Positions 8,679-16,991 of a DNA stretch of 64,000 bases are shown here, one piece after another. Made by a program: the position numbers and the translations under genes. Origin of the DNA: Paenibacillus sp. FSL R7-0204 (GTDB taxonomy: Bacteria > Bacillota > Bacilli > Paenibacillales > Paenibacillaceae); assembly GCF_038002225.1 (NCBI RefSeq), contig NZ_JBBOCA010000001.1:5084001-5148000 (forward strand). Reading direction: 5' to 3'. Position 1 is the stretch's first letter, and each line of letters opens with the position of its first letter. A model generated the notes under the pieces. That model was given only the letters and a program-made list of their open reading frames with translations, did no database searches and had not been told where the DNA came from.

Positions 8679-9239
8679 CTAGGAGCCGGTCAGCGCGATA
8701 ATCTTTTTTTCCAATTCCTCAGCGCTCAGAACCCCTAGAATAATCTCACTGATGACACCGTTCTTATCAATTAACACATTGGTCGGGAACACCGCCCCGT
8801 TATACTTGTCGAAGATCTGGCCCTTCAGATCATACATCACCGGGAAGGTCAGCATGTACTTCTTCACGAAGCGTTCCGCATTAGGCTTATAGTCCTGGCT
8901 GGTCACGTTAATTCCGTATACATCCAGCACCTTGCTGTATTTCATAGCCAGCTTATTCAGCTCAGGAGCCTCCTGCCGGCAAGGATCACACCAGGAAGCC
9001 CAGAAGTTAAGAATGACCGGCTTCTCCCTTGCCCCATCGACCCCATATTGCTTATCCCCTTCCTGTACTGTAAAAGGAGGCGCTTTGAGTCCGGCGGAGG
9101 CACCAGTCTCCGGTTCCGCCGTCTGCTCCAGGACCGCAACCGCTTTAGGCTCCGATTTCACTTTATGTTCTATGGCAAGAACGGCCAGAAAAACAATCAA
9201 GGCCAGAATTGTTACATTCCGTTTATGGACTGCTTTCAT
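8679..9239 (-). CDS. TlpA/ResA-family thiol-disulfide oxidoreductase, membrane anchored
   Basis: A 186-aa protein with an uncleaved N-terminal anchor (residues 8-24, VTILALIVFLAVLAIEH), then an extracytoplasmic thioredoxin fold. The redox site is WCDPC (Cys84, Cys87), with the cis-Pro loop at FPTNVLIDKNG. Asp-Pro between the cysteines differs from the EPC of ResA and is closer to StoA/TlpA types. It probably reduces cysteine pairs outside the membrane, as in cytochrome c maturation or spore cortex formation. No cytochrome biogenesis genes are adjacent. Confidence 0.87.
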   Translation of the reverse strand: MKAVHKRNVTILALIVFLAVLAIEHKVKSEPKAVAVLEQTAEPETGASAGLKAPPFTVQEGDKQYGVDGAREKPVILNFWASWCDPCRQEAPELNKLAMKYSKVLDVYGINVTSQDYKPNAERFVKKYMLTFPVMYDLKGQIFDKYNGAVFPTNVLIDKNGVISEIILGVLSAEELEKKIIALTGS

Positions 9240-9616
9240 TGAGTTCAGATCCTTTACATGGAGGATTTTCCTCTATTGTACCCCCACTTGCTCCAGTTTC
9301 AAACGTTATTTACATAAAAAAGAGGATTCCGTCAAAGACGAAATCCCATGAAGAGAGAGGGGTAAAGCTGACAGCGGCCAGGGAAGCCTCCGGCTGTTCA
9401 GACCGGACTCTTCCGTACAGCAGAGGCTGGGGAAGCTTCTGCGGCCCGGCTGGCGCAGGAGACCTGCGGACAGCTGCTGGTGCTGCCGCAGCGGGTGGCA
9501 TGTGTATTGGCCCTTAGGCCGACACGCAACGTAGCGCCTGACCCGCCGCCGTCCTGAAATACCTTAATTAAGCCCCCGCTTTGCAATGCAATCCGGCCAG
9601 TCTTACACAATAGCCC
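9240..9616 (-). other. Intergenic stretch without a supported gene
   Basis: Between the TlpA gene start and the exonuclease stop. The 9398-9610 minus-strand frame reads GRIALQSGG, then GGGSGATLRVGLR, faintly like the last strand of a histidine-kinase ATPase domain. It lacks a credible start and the rest of such a domain. It may be a decayed remnant or a Paenibacillus intergenic repeat. I do not call it a gene. Confidence 0.3.
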
Positions 9617-10366
9617 TCATGTCCTGCTTAGATAGGCGTACAAGTCGCCTAGTGTATCCACCTGGTTCTTTTGTAAGATCTGGCGGATGTAAGCAACCCA
9701 CAACTTCGCCGTCATCTTGGCATCCTCCAGCGCATGATGGCGGCCCTCAATAGGAATCTCATGGATCGCCAGCAGCTCATCCAGCGTGTAATTGCTGCGG
9801 TGCGGCTCCAGCCAGCGGGCCAGCATCATCGTATCAAGCACCCGGTGGGTCAACTGGACCTTGGAGGTCTTCCATAAGGCAGCGTTCAGGAATGCCTTAT
9901 CATGGGCACTTCCGTGCGCCACCAGCACCCGCTGTCCGACGAAGGACATGAAGTTATGCAGGCCATCCATCAGCGGCGGAGCAGCGGAGGTCATCTCTGC
10001 TGAAATTCCGGTCAGTCTCGTAATATTGTCAGGAATCGTTGCCCCGCAGTTCACCAGTGTATAGAAGCATTCCTCTGCCTTGATCTCTTCCCCTACTACC
10101 CGGATCGCCCCGATGGACATAATCTCGTCCCCTCCCTGGTGGGAGAAGCCTGTAGTCTCAAGATCGAATATTACCGTCTCCAGTTCAGACAGGGGAGTAT
10201 GCAGCACTTCGGGACGCCGTTTCTCGCGCATCAGAGAACGGATAAAGGCCATTTGCTGGGCGGTCTGCTGCGCCGATTCTCCGCCTCTCATGGAAGCGAT
10301 GGCAGAGGGCATTCCGCCTTGCCGCAGATTATTCCAGAATCCTCCGCCTTTGCTCGGCTCCTTCAT
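9617..10366 (-). CDS. DnaQ-like 3'-5' exonuclease
   Basis: A 249-aa DEDDh exonuclease, like the proofreading subunit of DNA polymerase III or RNase T. Exo I is FDLETTGF, Exo II lies around AHGSAHDKAFL, and Exo III is HHALEDAKMTA, giving all four acidic metal ligands and the histidine. The first 70 residues are a basic, Gln-rich extension. AAGGAGA precedes the ATG. Its start overlaps the stop of the upstream DUF294 gene as ATGA, so the two are translationally coupled. The same order of a DUF294 nucleotidyltransferase and an epsilon-like exonuclease suggests a joint role in nucleotide or nucleic-acid processing; this is inference. Confidence 0.88.
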   Translation of the reverse strand: MKEPSKGGGFWNNLRQGGMPSAIASMRGGESAQQTAQQMAFIRSLMREKRRPEVLHTPLSELETVIFDLETTGFSHQGGDEIMSIGAIRVVGEEIKAEECFYTLVNCGATIPDNITRLTGISAEMTSAAPPLMDGLHNFMSFVGQRVLVAHGSAHDKAFLNAALWKTSKVQLTHRVLDTMMLARWLEPHRSNYTLDELLAIHEIPIEGRHHALEDAKMTAKLWVAYIRQILQKNQVDTLGDLYAYLSRT

Positions 10367-11445
10367 AGCTGTCTCCTTTCCGCTGACCGGAGCTGCCGCT
10401 GCAGCGCCTTGTGCAGGCGTCTGATCAGCAGCAGGCTTTCCCGCAGCTCCGCCCGAAGCTGCTTATTCTTCAGATCATTCTCCGCATAATAATCACTGCT
10501 CACGAGCAGGCCGTCTGTCACCGTAAACGGTGTATTCACCCGCATCCTGAGCGCTGTCAGACAAGCACGCCTGATCTCCTCCAGATGCTGATACTGCTCC
10601 AGCTTAGCCAGCTCATCCAGCCGCTTCAGTGTCGAAGATGCTTCGATTCCATGGAGCAGCGACAAGTGCCTGACAATATTGACAAGCGGAATGTAGAGGC
10701 CATATTTGACATCGAAACCGCCGGCATTATCACCGAACCGTTCCGTGAGCACCTGCCCCAGCAGGTTCAGCGTTGCCTTATGGCGCACTGTATTGCGAAG
10801 TACCGCCATCGTCAATTTGCTGTTATCCGTGAATCCGTTATGCAGGGCTTCCCGCCACTGCGCAGACAGCGTCTCACTTCCCGCTACATGCCGCATATCC
10901 GAAGCTATAATCAGGTACCTCACAGGCTCCCATTCGAGTTGCTCCATCCAGTCTGCCAGTTGGAGCTTCCAGTCAGCCAGTGACTTCCGCCAGAGCGGCT
11001 CAGAGCACATGACCCTGCCCTCACACTTCTCATAGCCAATTGCCTCAAGAACATCCGACAGCATGCTGCCAAAAGCTTCGAAATACCTTTTCCGCTCACC
11101 CTCCAGCGCTTCCTCAACAATCAAGCCGTTATCCTGATCGCTCCATAGCGTAGCTTCCTGCCGGCCCGCACTGCCGAATACAATAAAGGAATAGGCGCAG
11201 GGAGGCAGGCCGTAGCCCGCCTCCTTCATCTGCGCCTCACATATCCGTACCGCCGTCCCGGCAAGCTGGTCATGCATCGCATTGACCCGGTGCATCCATT
11301 CCTGAACGGGAATCACGCCCAGCTGCTCCAGCAGCGCTTGTTGACAAGCGGTACGCCTCCTCTTGAGCTCCTCCGGCGAACCGGCTGTTACGATGGACAA
11401 GTAACTTTCTTCTTCGTTCCAATCTGCTGCCTCCATCGAAGCCAC
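10363..11445 (-). CDS. DUF294 nucleotidyltransferase-like protein
   Basis: A 360-aa protein with the polymerase-beta-like signature GSAGRQEATLWSDQDNGLI (GSxGRxE and SDxD, metal-binding acidic residues), which is the DUF294 core related to GlnD and GlnE uridylyl- and adenylyltransferases. A C-terminal helical DUF294_C region follows (about 210-350). Unlike many family members it carries no cNMP or CBS sensor domain. The start is GTG at 11445 with GGGAGG eight bases upstream. It overlaps the downstream exonuclease by four bases. The ammonium transporter gene, next to it, ends 30 bases upstream, which makes a link to nitrogen signalling possible but unproven. Confidence 0.8.
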   Translation of the reverse strand: MASMEAADWNEEESYLSIVTAGSPEELKRRRTACQQALLEQLGVIPVQEWMHRVNAMHDQLAGTAVRICEAQMKEAGYGLPPCAYSFIVFGSAGRQEATLWSDQDNGLIVEEALEGERKRYFEAFGSMLSDVLEAIGYEKCEGRVMCSEPLWRKSLADWKLQLADWMEQLEWEPVRYLIIASDMRHVAGSETLSAQWREALHNGFTDNSKLTMAVLRNTVRHKATLNLLGQVLTERFGDNAGGFDVKYGLYIPLVNIVRHLSLLHGIEASSTLKRLDELAKLEQYQHLEEIRRACLTALRMRVNTPFTVTDGLLVSSDYYAENDLKNKQLRAELRESLLLIRRLHKALQRQLRSAERRQL

Positions 11446-11475
11446 TCGGTCCGCCTCCCTGCCTGAGTAAAGATA

Positions 11476-12870
11476 TTAGTGTTTGAGGGTTTTGGATTCT
11501 GATTCACTGATCAGCTTCATTTGCTCAGGATAACCGTAAGTACCGTGCTCACTGATATCCAGACCCATCAATTCTTCTTCTTCCGTTACACGGATACCCA
11601 TAACCATCTTCATTACATACAGGATGACGAAGGACATCACGGCTACGAACACGAACGTTCCGACTACACCAAGCGCCTGCACGCCGAGCTGATGGAAGCC
11701 GCCCCCATAGAACAGACCGGCTTTACCTACAAGTGCGCCTTTTTCAATCAGATCAGGTGCTGCGAAGAGGCCTGTAGACAACGCCCCCCACATACCGGCG
11801 ATACCATGTACAGAGAAAGCATAGATCGGATCATCCAGTCCTGCACGCTCCAGCCACTGTGAAGTCATGAAGGTGAAGGCACCGGCAACGAGACCGATAA
11901 CAATGGCTGCCCAAGGCTCTACGAAGGCACAGGCACCGGTGATGGCAACCAGGGCTGCAAGTACGCCGTTAAGCATGGCCGGAATGTCGGATTTGCCGAA
12001 GTACAGCCAGGAAGCTGCCAGTGCTGCCAGACCGCCTGCCGCCGCTGCAATGTTAGTAGTCAGTGCTACGTGTCCGAAGAATCCGCCCATAGGAGACAAC
12101 GCGCTGCCCGGGTTGAAGCCGAACCAGCCGAACCAGAGAATGATAACCCCAAGCACAGTGAATACCTGATTATGTCCCGGAATAATAACCGGCTTGCCTT
12201 CTTTGTTGAATTTGCCAAGACGGGGCTTAAGAAGAATGGTCGCCACTACAGCCGCCGTTGCACCTGTAAGATGGACTACTGTAGAACCTGCATAATCCTG
12301 CATGCTCAGCTCTGCCAGCCAGCCGCCGCCCCATACCCAGTGGGCTACAACCGGATAAATCACAACCGAGAAGAGAATTCCGAAGATAATGTATACGCTA
12401 AGCTTAGCACGTTCAGCCATACCGCCGGACACAATCGCCAGGGAGACTGCCGCAAATGCCATTTGGAACAGGAATTTCGTATTTAGTGTAACATCGGAGA
12501 AGGCCAGGGATTCGAATGCAGAGGCGGCCGAATCGCCGCCGTAGAAGAAGCCTGTAGTTCCAAAGAAGCTGTTGCCGTTACCGAAGCCAAGACCAAAGCC
12601 CAGTGCCCAGAAGCACAAGCTTGCAATTGCCAGTGTCAGTACCGTCTTACCGGCCACATGACCGGCATTCTTCATCCGGACCGAACCGGCCTCAAGTAAT
12701 GCGAATCCTGATTGCATGAAGAATACAAGGATAAATGCCAGGAACGTAAATGCTGTGTCGAGTCCGATCTGCAGATCCGGTGCTGCCGGACCCTCTGCTG
12801 CGAAGGCGCTGACCGGATAGATCATCAGTGTAATCATACCCAGGAACATCATCAACATCTTTTTTTTCAT
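11476..12870 (-). CDS. amtB: Ammonium transporter (Amt family)
   Basis: Imports ammonium or ammonia across the membrane. The 464-aa product has a signal-like N-terminus (MKKKMLMMFLGMITLM to AFA-AEG) and eleven membrane spans typical of the family. Signatures include FFMQSGFALLEAGSVR, the HWVWGGGWL helix with the periplasmic Trp, DYAGSTVVHLTGA with the first pore histidine, and FSVHGIAGMWG with the second. The cytoplasmic tail (MGLDISEHGTYGY) is the usual PII-contact region. The ATG at 12870 follows GGGG six bases upstream; a GTG at 12882 is less likely. No glnK/glnB is adjacent. The promoter carries two GlnR/TnrA-like boxes. Confidence 0.95.
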   Translation of the reverse strand: MKKKMLMMFLGMITLMIYPVSAFAAEGPAAPDLQIGLDTAFTFLAFILVFFMQSGFALLEAGSVRMKNAGHVAGKTVLTLAIASLCFWALGFGLGFGNGNSFFGTTGFFYGGDSAASAFESLAFSDVTLNTKFLFQMAFAAVSLAIVSGGMAERAKLSVYIIFGILFSVVIYPVVAHWVWGGGWLAELSMQDYAGSTVVHLTGATAAVVATILLKPRLGKFNKEGKPVIIPGHNQVFTVLGVIILWFGWFGFNPGSALSPMGGFFGHVALTTNIAAAAGGLAALAASWLYFGKSDIPAMLNGVLAALVAITGACAFVEPWAAIVIGLVAGAFTFMTSQWLERAGLDDPIYAFSVHGIAGMWGALSTGLFAAPDLIEKGALVGKAGLFYGGGFHQLGVQALGVVGTFVFVAVMSFVILYVMKMVMGIRVTEEEELMGLDISEHGTYGYPEQMKLISESESKTLKH

Positions 12871-12889
12871 AGTGTACCCCACTCCCCAA

Positions 12890-12906
12890 TGTTATATTTT
12901 CTAACA
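12890..12906 (-). promoter_or_regulatory. GlnR/TnrA box downstream of the amtB start site
   Basis: TGTTAGAAAATATAACA on the minus strand is a full match to the consensus TGTNAN7TNACA. It lies about 20 bases before the amtB start codon and downstream of the -10 element, a position expected to repress when GlnR is bound. Confidence 0.75.
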
Positions 12907-12927
12907 AAGCGTGAAACTCTTAATGTC

Positions 12928-12957
12928 ATTATAATCAGAAGTCAGGTAAATTGACAA
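12928..12957 (-). promoter_or_regulatory. amtB promoter with overlapping second GlnR-like box
   Basis: On the minus strand, TTGTCA (12957-12952) and a perfect TATAAT (12933-12928) with spacing 18. A near-match box, TGTCAATTTACCTGACT (12956-12940), with one mismatch in the right half site, overlaps the -35. The two box centres are 50 bp apart, about five helical turns. Confidence 0.6.
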
Positions 12958-13361
12958 GACTATTTTTTTGAATGTTCTAATTTAATTTTGGAAGCTGTGC
13001 CATTCTGAACCCAAGGCCCCCTCCCGAGCACGATTACCGGTAACCTGCCAGGATTAACGCGCTTCCTTACGCATCAATTATGCAAACGCATACAGTCAAC
13101 AGAGCTTTCTCCTACGTTTCATACTGTATTTTTATTAATGTCTATTAGTAAACATGCCTTTTATTATCCCTTGATCACACCACACCACACTCTCCGCCCA
13201 CCGCGATCCTGATGTTTTCCAGATGTGCTTGGCGCTTAATCATATAACACGTTATGTCATGTTTCAAATGAATTCTTCCCCTCTAAGGAATATCCTCGCT
13301 TCGATTGCCTCCCAATCATCTTTATGAAAAGTCAGCATATACTTTAAAGTAAGCGTCACGT
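12958..13361. other. Gene-free region between amtB and the MerR gene
   Basis: About 400 bases, A+T-rich, with no ORF of credible length or start. It holds the perfect palindrome ACTTTAAAGT at 13341-13350, just upstream of the MerR promoter and a possible autoregulatory site. I see no RNA gene. Confidence 0.4.
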
Positions 13362-13391
13362 TTGACTGTACGGTTTCCAATTTGATATGAT
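13362..13391 (+). promoter_or_regulatory. Promoter of the MerR gene
   Basis: TTGACT and TATGAT with spacing 18, about 40 bases before the ATG. Confidence 0.5.
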
Positions 13392-13432
13392 TATTTCACG
13401 CAGGAAATAGCGAGGTGAGATAACTTGGAGAT

Positions 13433-13864
13433 ATGACCCTTTACCGGATCGGAGAGCTGGCCAAAGCGGCCGGCATCAGTGAACGCACCATTGATTATTA
13501 TACGAAGCTTGGACTGATTACACCGGAATCCAGGAGCATGAAGAATTACCGGCTCTACAGTCATGAAACCTTAGTCGTTCTGAAACGTATTAATCAGCTT
13601 AAGCAAGAGAAATATACATTGGAAGAAATCAAATCCCTGATGGGCAAGTGGAATGCAGCCACACCTGAGGCTGAAGTCTCCGGCAAGCTGGTCCAGCTTG
13701 AGCTTCAGATGCAGCAGCTTGAACGGGAAGTGAAGGCCCTGGAGCCCGTGATAAGCGGTTTGAAGCCCGGTCAGGCCAACCGGGCACTGGCAGCACTGAT
13801 TCCTCAGGGCGTCGCCTGTATGGAAGCGATCCGGCTTCTGCTGACGCAGGGGCCTCCAATGTAA
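13433..13864 (+). CDS. MerR-family transcriptional regulator
   Basis: A 143-aa regulator. The winged-helix DNA-binding domain occupies residues 3-72 (YRIGELAKAAGISERTIDYYTKLGLI and the wing at KNYRLYSHETL), followed by a dimerising coiled coil (about 82-107, LVQLELQMQQLEREV). The C-terminus is short with no metal-binding cysteines (only one Cys), so it does not look like a heavy-metal sensor. The next gene, yugP, starts 34 bases downstream and may be in the same transcript. Target unknown. Confidence 0.85.
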   Translation: MTLYRIGELAKAAGISERTIDYYTKLGLITPESRSMKNYRLYSHETLVVLKRINQLKQEKYTLEEIKSLMGKWNAATPEAEVSGKLVQLELQMQQLEREVKALEPVISGLKPGQANRALAALIPQGVACMEAIRLLLTQGPPM

Positions 13865-13898
13865 CAGCTTGTAATTTATAATGGAGGAATGAGCACCT

Positions 13899-14576
13899 AT
13901 GATGCCACTAATGTATGTATTGTTAGCTGTCGCTTTTATCTTTTCTGTATGGGCCCAGTTCAGGGTCAAGGGCAATTTCAAGAAATGGGCCAAGGTGCCG
14001 AACATGAACGGCTTAACGGGTTACGAAGCAGCCCGGCGTATGCTGGATGCCAACGGACTTTACGATGTTCCCATTGAACCGGTTCAAGGAACCCTCACAG
14101 ACCACTACGACCCGATTAACCGCGTTGTGCGGCTGTCGGAGCCTGTATATTATGAAAGCTCCATCGCAGCGGTCTCTGTCGCTTGTCACGAGATCGGCCA
14201 TGCGATTCAGCATAAGGAGCATTATCCGATGCTGGCACTGCGCCACCGGATGTTCCCGGTCGTGAACTTCGCTTCCGGGGTCGCTCCCTTCATGCTGCTT
14301 GCAGGCTTCATCTTCAGCTCGCTCAACCTTATTGGGCTCGGTATTATCTTCTTCTCTGCCGCAGTTGCCTTCCAGCTGGTCACGTTGCCTGTTGAATTCA
14401 ACGCAAGCAGCCGTGCGCGCCAGATTATGGTACAGCAGGGCTTCATCCGCAATGATGAAGAGCGCGGCGTAGCCAAGGTTCTGAATGCCGCAGCGCTCAC
14501 CTATGTTGCTGCAGCGCTGGTATCCCTGATCGAACTGATCCGCTTGATCCTGATGTTCCTCGGCAACCGCGATTAA
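13899..14576 (+). CDS. yugP: Zinc metallopeptidase, YugP family
   Basis: A 225-aa membrane protein with the zincin motif HEIGHAIQH (two His ligands and catalytic Glu) on the cytoplasmic side of three or four membrane spans (residues 4-18, about 130-165, 200-220). This is the YugP/DUF2268-unrelated membrane peptidase family widespread in Firmicutes; its substrates are unknown. ATGGAGG lies upstream of the ATG. It follows the MerR gene on the same strand and ends at the large hairpin it shares with the convergent LysR gene. Confidence 0.88.
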   Translation: MMPLMYVLLAVAFIFSVWAQFRVKGNFKKWAKVPNMNGLTGYEAARRMLDANGLYDVPIEPVQGTLTDHYDPINRVVRLSEPVYYESSIAAVSVACHEIGHAIQHKEHYPMLALRHRMFPVVNFASGVAPFMLLAGFIFSSLNLIGLGIIFFSAAVAFQLVTLPVEFNASSRARQIMVQQGFIRNDEERGVAKVLNAAALTYVAAALVSLIELIRLILMFLGNRD

Positions 14577-14590
14577 GATCTATATGACTA

Positions 14591-14639
14591 CACAGACAAT
14601 ACCCCGGTCGGCTATGAGCCGACCGGGGTATTGTCTGTG
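14591..14639. terminator. Shared bidirectional terminator between yugP and the LysR gene
   Basis: A 23-bp perfect stem (14591-14613 with 14617-14639) and a three-base loop. The right arm encodes the last codons of the LysR regulator, whose TAG lies at the loop (14614-14612). Confidence 0.85.
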
Positions 14640-15529
14640 TGTCTGTCTTTGAAATAGGTAAGCAGGAAGTTACGGAAGGACTGGGCGACCAGCGGCAGCT
14701 TGCCTTCTGCCCGGTGAATCAGACCCACGGTTCTGGTAATCGTAGGCTCCACCACCCGGACCTGCGCAGGCTGCATCGGGTTCGTCTGGTAGAGCGCCAT
14801 CTCCGGCAGCAGGCTTACTCCCATCCCGGCAGCTACCAGCCCGCGGATCGTATCGGTCTCCCCGCCTTCAAAAGCAATCTGCGGCTTGAACCCTGCCGCA
14901 AGGCAGGCCTGCCACACAATCGGCCGTAGTGAGTAGCCTTGGCTGAACAATACGAATTTCTCGTCCCGCAGCTGCTCCAGCCGGATCACTTCTTCGCTGG
15001 CAAGCGGATGATTCTGCGGCAGAATGGCGAACAGCTCCTCGGTCATGACGATATCTCCGGCCACATGTCCCACATTCTCGGGGAACGGGGAGATGAATGC
15101 CAGATCCACCTCTCCAGAGATCACATCCTTGATTAAGGATGGATAGGCTCCCTGCTTGAAGCGGAATTTTACATGAGGATAATGGCTTCGGAACTCCGCC
15201 ACAATTGAAGGAATCAGATGAGTCCCGAGGCTGTGCGGGAAGCCGATGCGGATCTCACCACGCTCCGGGTCAAGGAATTCATGCACCTCCGCCACAGACC
15301 TGTCGAGTTCATTCAGGACCGACTCCACTCTTTTGCAAAAGAGCTGCCCTACAGGCGTAAGCTGCAGGTTTCTCCCCTTCTGCATGAACAGATCCACCCC
15401 CAGCTCCTGCTCCAGCTGATGAATCTGGCGGCTCACCGCAGATTGTGCGACATGCAGCTCCTCCGCTGCTCTGGTGACATGTTCCTTCTGGGCAACCTTC
15501 AGAAAATACTGCAGCTGTCTAAGCTCCAC
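14612..15529 (-). CDS. LysR-family regulator, GltC-like
   Basis: A 305-aa LysR-type regulator. The N-terminal winged helix (MELRQLQYFLKVAQKEHVTR and AQSAVSRQIHQLEQELGV) is followed by the two-lobed effector domain (about 90-295). It aligns by eye with Bacillus GltC along its length, including LDPERGEIRIGFPHSLGTHL and GLVAAGMGVSLLPE, although GltC's target gltAB is not nearby. The start is GTG at 15529 with GGAAGGG upstream. The C-terminal codons for TDNTPVGS lie within the terminator hairpin, an unusual arrangement. Confidence 0.88.
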   Translation of the reverse strand: MELRQLQYFLKVAQKEHVTRAAEELHVAQSAVSRQIHQLEQELGVDLFMQKGRNLQLTPVGQLFCKRVESVLNELDRSVAEVHEFLDPERGEIRIGFPHSLGTHLIPSIVAEFRSHYPHVKFRFKQGAYPSLIKDVISGEVDLAFISPFPENVGHVAGDIVMTEELFAILPQNHPLASEEVIRLEQLRDEKFVLFSQGYSLRPIVWQACLAAGFKPQIAFEGGETDTIRGLVAAGMGVSLLPEMALYQTNPMQPAQVRVVEPTITRTVGLIHRAEGKLPLVAQSFRNFLLTYFKDRHTDNTPVGS

Positions 15530-15543
15530 GATTACACCCTTCC

Positions 15544-16164
15544 TTATCGCCGGTTTCGTTTGAATACACGGATGATTAGCCCATAGATGAAGAATCCGGC
15601 GATCAGGCCGCCGATATGAGCCATATAGTTGATATATGGAGTGGCAAAGGACATGATAATCCCCATCACCAGAAGTCCATAGAGTGTCTTGCGCGAGCCC
15701 TCATCCATCATCGCCCTCTGGAACAACGCAATATAGAGGAATGCGCCATAGACGGCGTAGATCGCTCCCGAGGCCCCTACAGAAACAATCCCAATCTCCA
15801 CAGTCCCGTGGCTGACAACTCCAAGCAGATTAGCAATGAAGCCTCCGCCCAGATACAGCAGCGCATACCGCCACCAGCCCATTAGCCGCTCCAGCGGCGG
15901 GGCGAACACAAGCAGCGAGAAGCTGTTGAAGAACAAATGGGCGAAGCCGTTATGCAGGAACATCGCAGCCGCGTAGCGCCACAACTCATCCTTTTCAGGT
16001 CCCACATTGACTGTAGCCCCATACTTCACCAGCGTGTACAGGTTGGTGGAGCCGCCATTCAGGGACAGCACGATGAACATAACCACGTTGGCCAGAATCA
16101 GCGCACAGGTTACAGGATAATACCGGAGATAACTTCTCCACTTCTCATACCTTATAAAAATCAT
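15544..16164 (-). CDS. Rhomboid-family intramembrane serine protease
   Basis: A 206-aa protein with six membrane spans. The catalytic Ser is in VGASGAIYAVYG and the catalytic His in MAHIGGLIAGF; the HNGFAHLFFNSFSLLVF segment of span 2 carries the conserved His and Asn of the oxyanion site. Cleaves membrane proteins within the bilayer; substrates unknown. I chose ATG 16164 because AAAGG then lies nine bases upstream; the ATG at 16173 has no room for one. It precedes the LysR gene by 14 bases and may share its transcript. Confidence 0.9.
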   Translation of the reverse strand: MIFIRYEKWRSYLRYYPVTCALILANVVMFIVLSLNGGSTNLYTLVKYGATVNVGPEKDELWRYAAAMFLHNGFAHLFFNSFSLLVFAPPLERLMGWWRYALLYLGGGFIANLLGVVSHGTVEIGIVSVGASGAIYAVYGAFLYIALFQRAMMDEGSRKTLYGLLVMGIIMSFATPYINYMAHIGGLIAGFFIYGLIIRVFKRNRR

Positions 16165-16195
16165 AACACCCATCCTTTTATGTATGTTGTCCAGC

Positions 16196-16225
16196 TCGAC
16201 ATCCAGCTTCTAAAAAGATTATAAT
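16196..16225 (+). promoter_or_regulatory. tpx promoter
   Basis: TCGACA and TATAAT with spacing 18, about 50 bases before the start codon. Confidence 0.6.
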
Positions 16226-16276
16226 TTATTCTGGCAGGTACATGCCAATAATGCAATTCAAGGAGGAAACAAGGAC

Positions 16277-16795
16277 ATGACGCAAGAAAGAACAGGCGTA
16301 GCCACTTTTAAGGGCAACCCCATCACTCTGGTAGGCCCGCAGCTGAAAGCCGGAGATCCCGCACCGCAATTCACGGTAAGCAAGAATCTCCTGGAAGATG
16401 TTACTCTTACAGATTACGCTGGCAAAATCAAGCTGATCAGCGTTGTACCTTCCCTGGATACCGGTGTGTGCGATGCGCAGACCCGCCGTTTCAACAGCGA
16501 GGCCGCCGGTCTTGGCGATGATGTAGTCATCCTCACCATCAGCACAGACCTTCCTTTCGCCCAGGCCCGCTGGTGCGGCGCCGCAGGCATCGACAGTGTA
16601 ATCACCCTGTCCGACCACAAAGAGACTTCCTTCGGACAAGCCTACGGCGTCCTGATCAAGGAATTCCGACTCGACATGCGCTCCATCTTCGTTGTAGACA
16701 AGAACGACACTTTGGCTTATGTCGAGTATCTCGGTGAAATGGCTGAGCACCCGGACTACGAAGCGGCGATTTCCGCAGTTAAAGCTCTGCTGTAA
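16277..16795 (+). CDS. tpx: Thiol peroxidase (atypical 2-Cys peroxiredoxin)
   Basis: Reduces organic peroxides and H2O2 with thioredoxin. The 172-aa product has the peroxidatic Cys65 in SLDTGVCDAQTRRF and the resolving Cys100 in ARWCGAAG, the spacing typical of Tpx. AAGGAGG precedes the ATG. It has its own promoter and a strong terminator, so it is monocistronic. Cytoplasmic. Confidence 0.96.
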   Translation: MTQERTGVATFKGNPITLVGPQLKAGDPAPQFTVSKNLLEDVTLTDYAGKIKLISVVPSLDTGVCDAQTRRFNSEAAGLGDDVVILTISTDLPFAQARWCGAAGIDSVITLSDHKETSFGQAYGVLIKEFRLDMRSIFVVDKNDTLAYVEYLGEMAEHPDYEAAISAVKALL

Positions 16796-16856
16796 GATTG
16801 ACTGACAGCACTGATATGTTATACAGCATCCAAGCCTATAGATGTCCACATTTTTG

Positions 16857-16894
16857 AAAAAAAGCGGCAGAAGGTCTTCCTTCTCCGCTTTTTG
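16857..16894 (+). terminator. Terminator of tpx
   Basis: AAGCGG(C)AGAAGG pairs with CCTTCTCCGCTT and is flanked by A and T runs, so it may work both ways and also serve the convergent DUF1499-like gene. Confidence 0.85.
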
Positions 16895-16991
16895 CGTATG
16901 ATGATCAATAAGGATATCCGTGCCCGGAACAGGCTGTCCCACTCCCGGAAACCGCATACAATCCCGGCAATACATGCCCGGATTCTCGTCC

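Noticed and set aside
13267..13339. 24-codon minus-strand peptide frame (MLTFHKDDWEAIEARIF)
   Set aside because: Composition looks coding, but there is no ribosome-binding site and no neighbour to support it.
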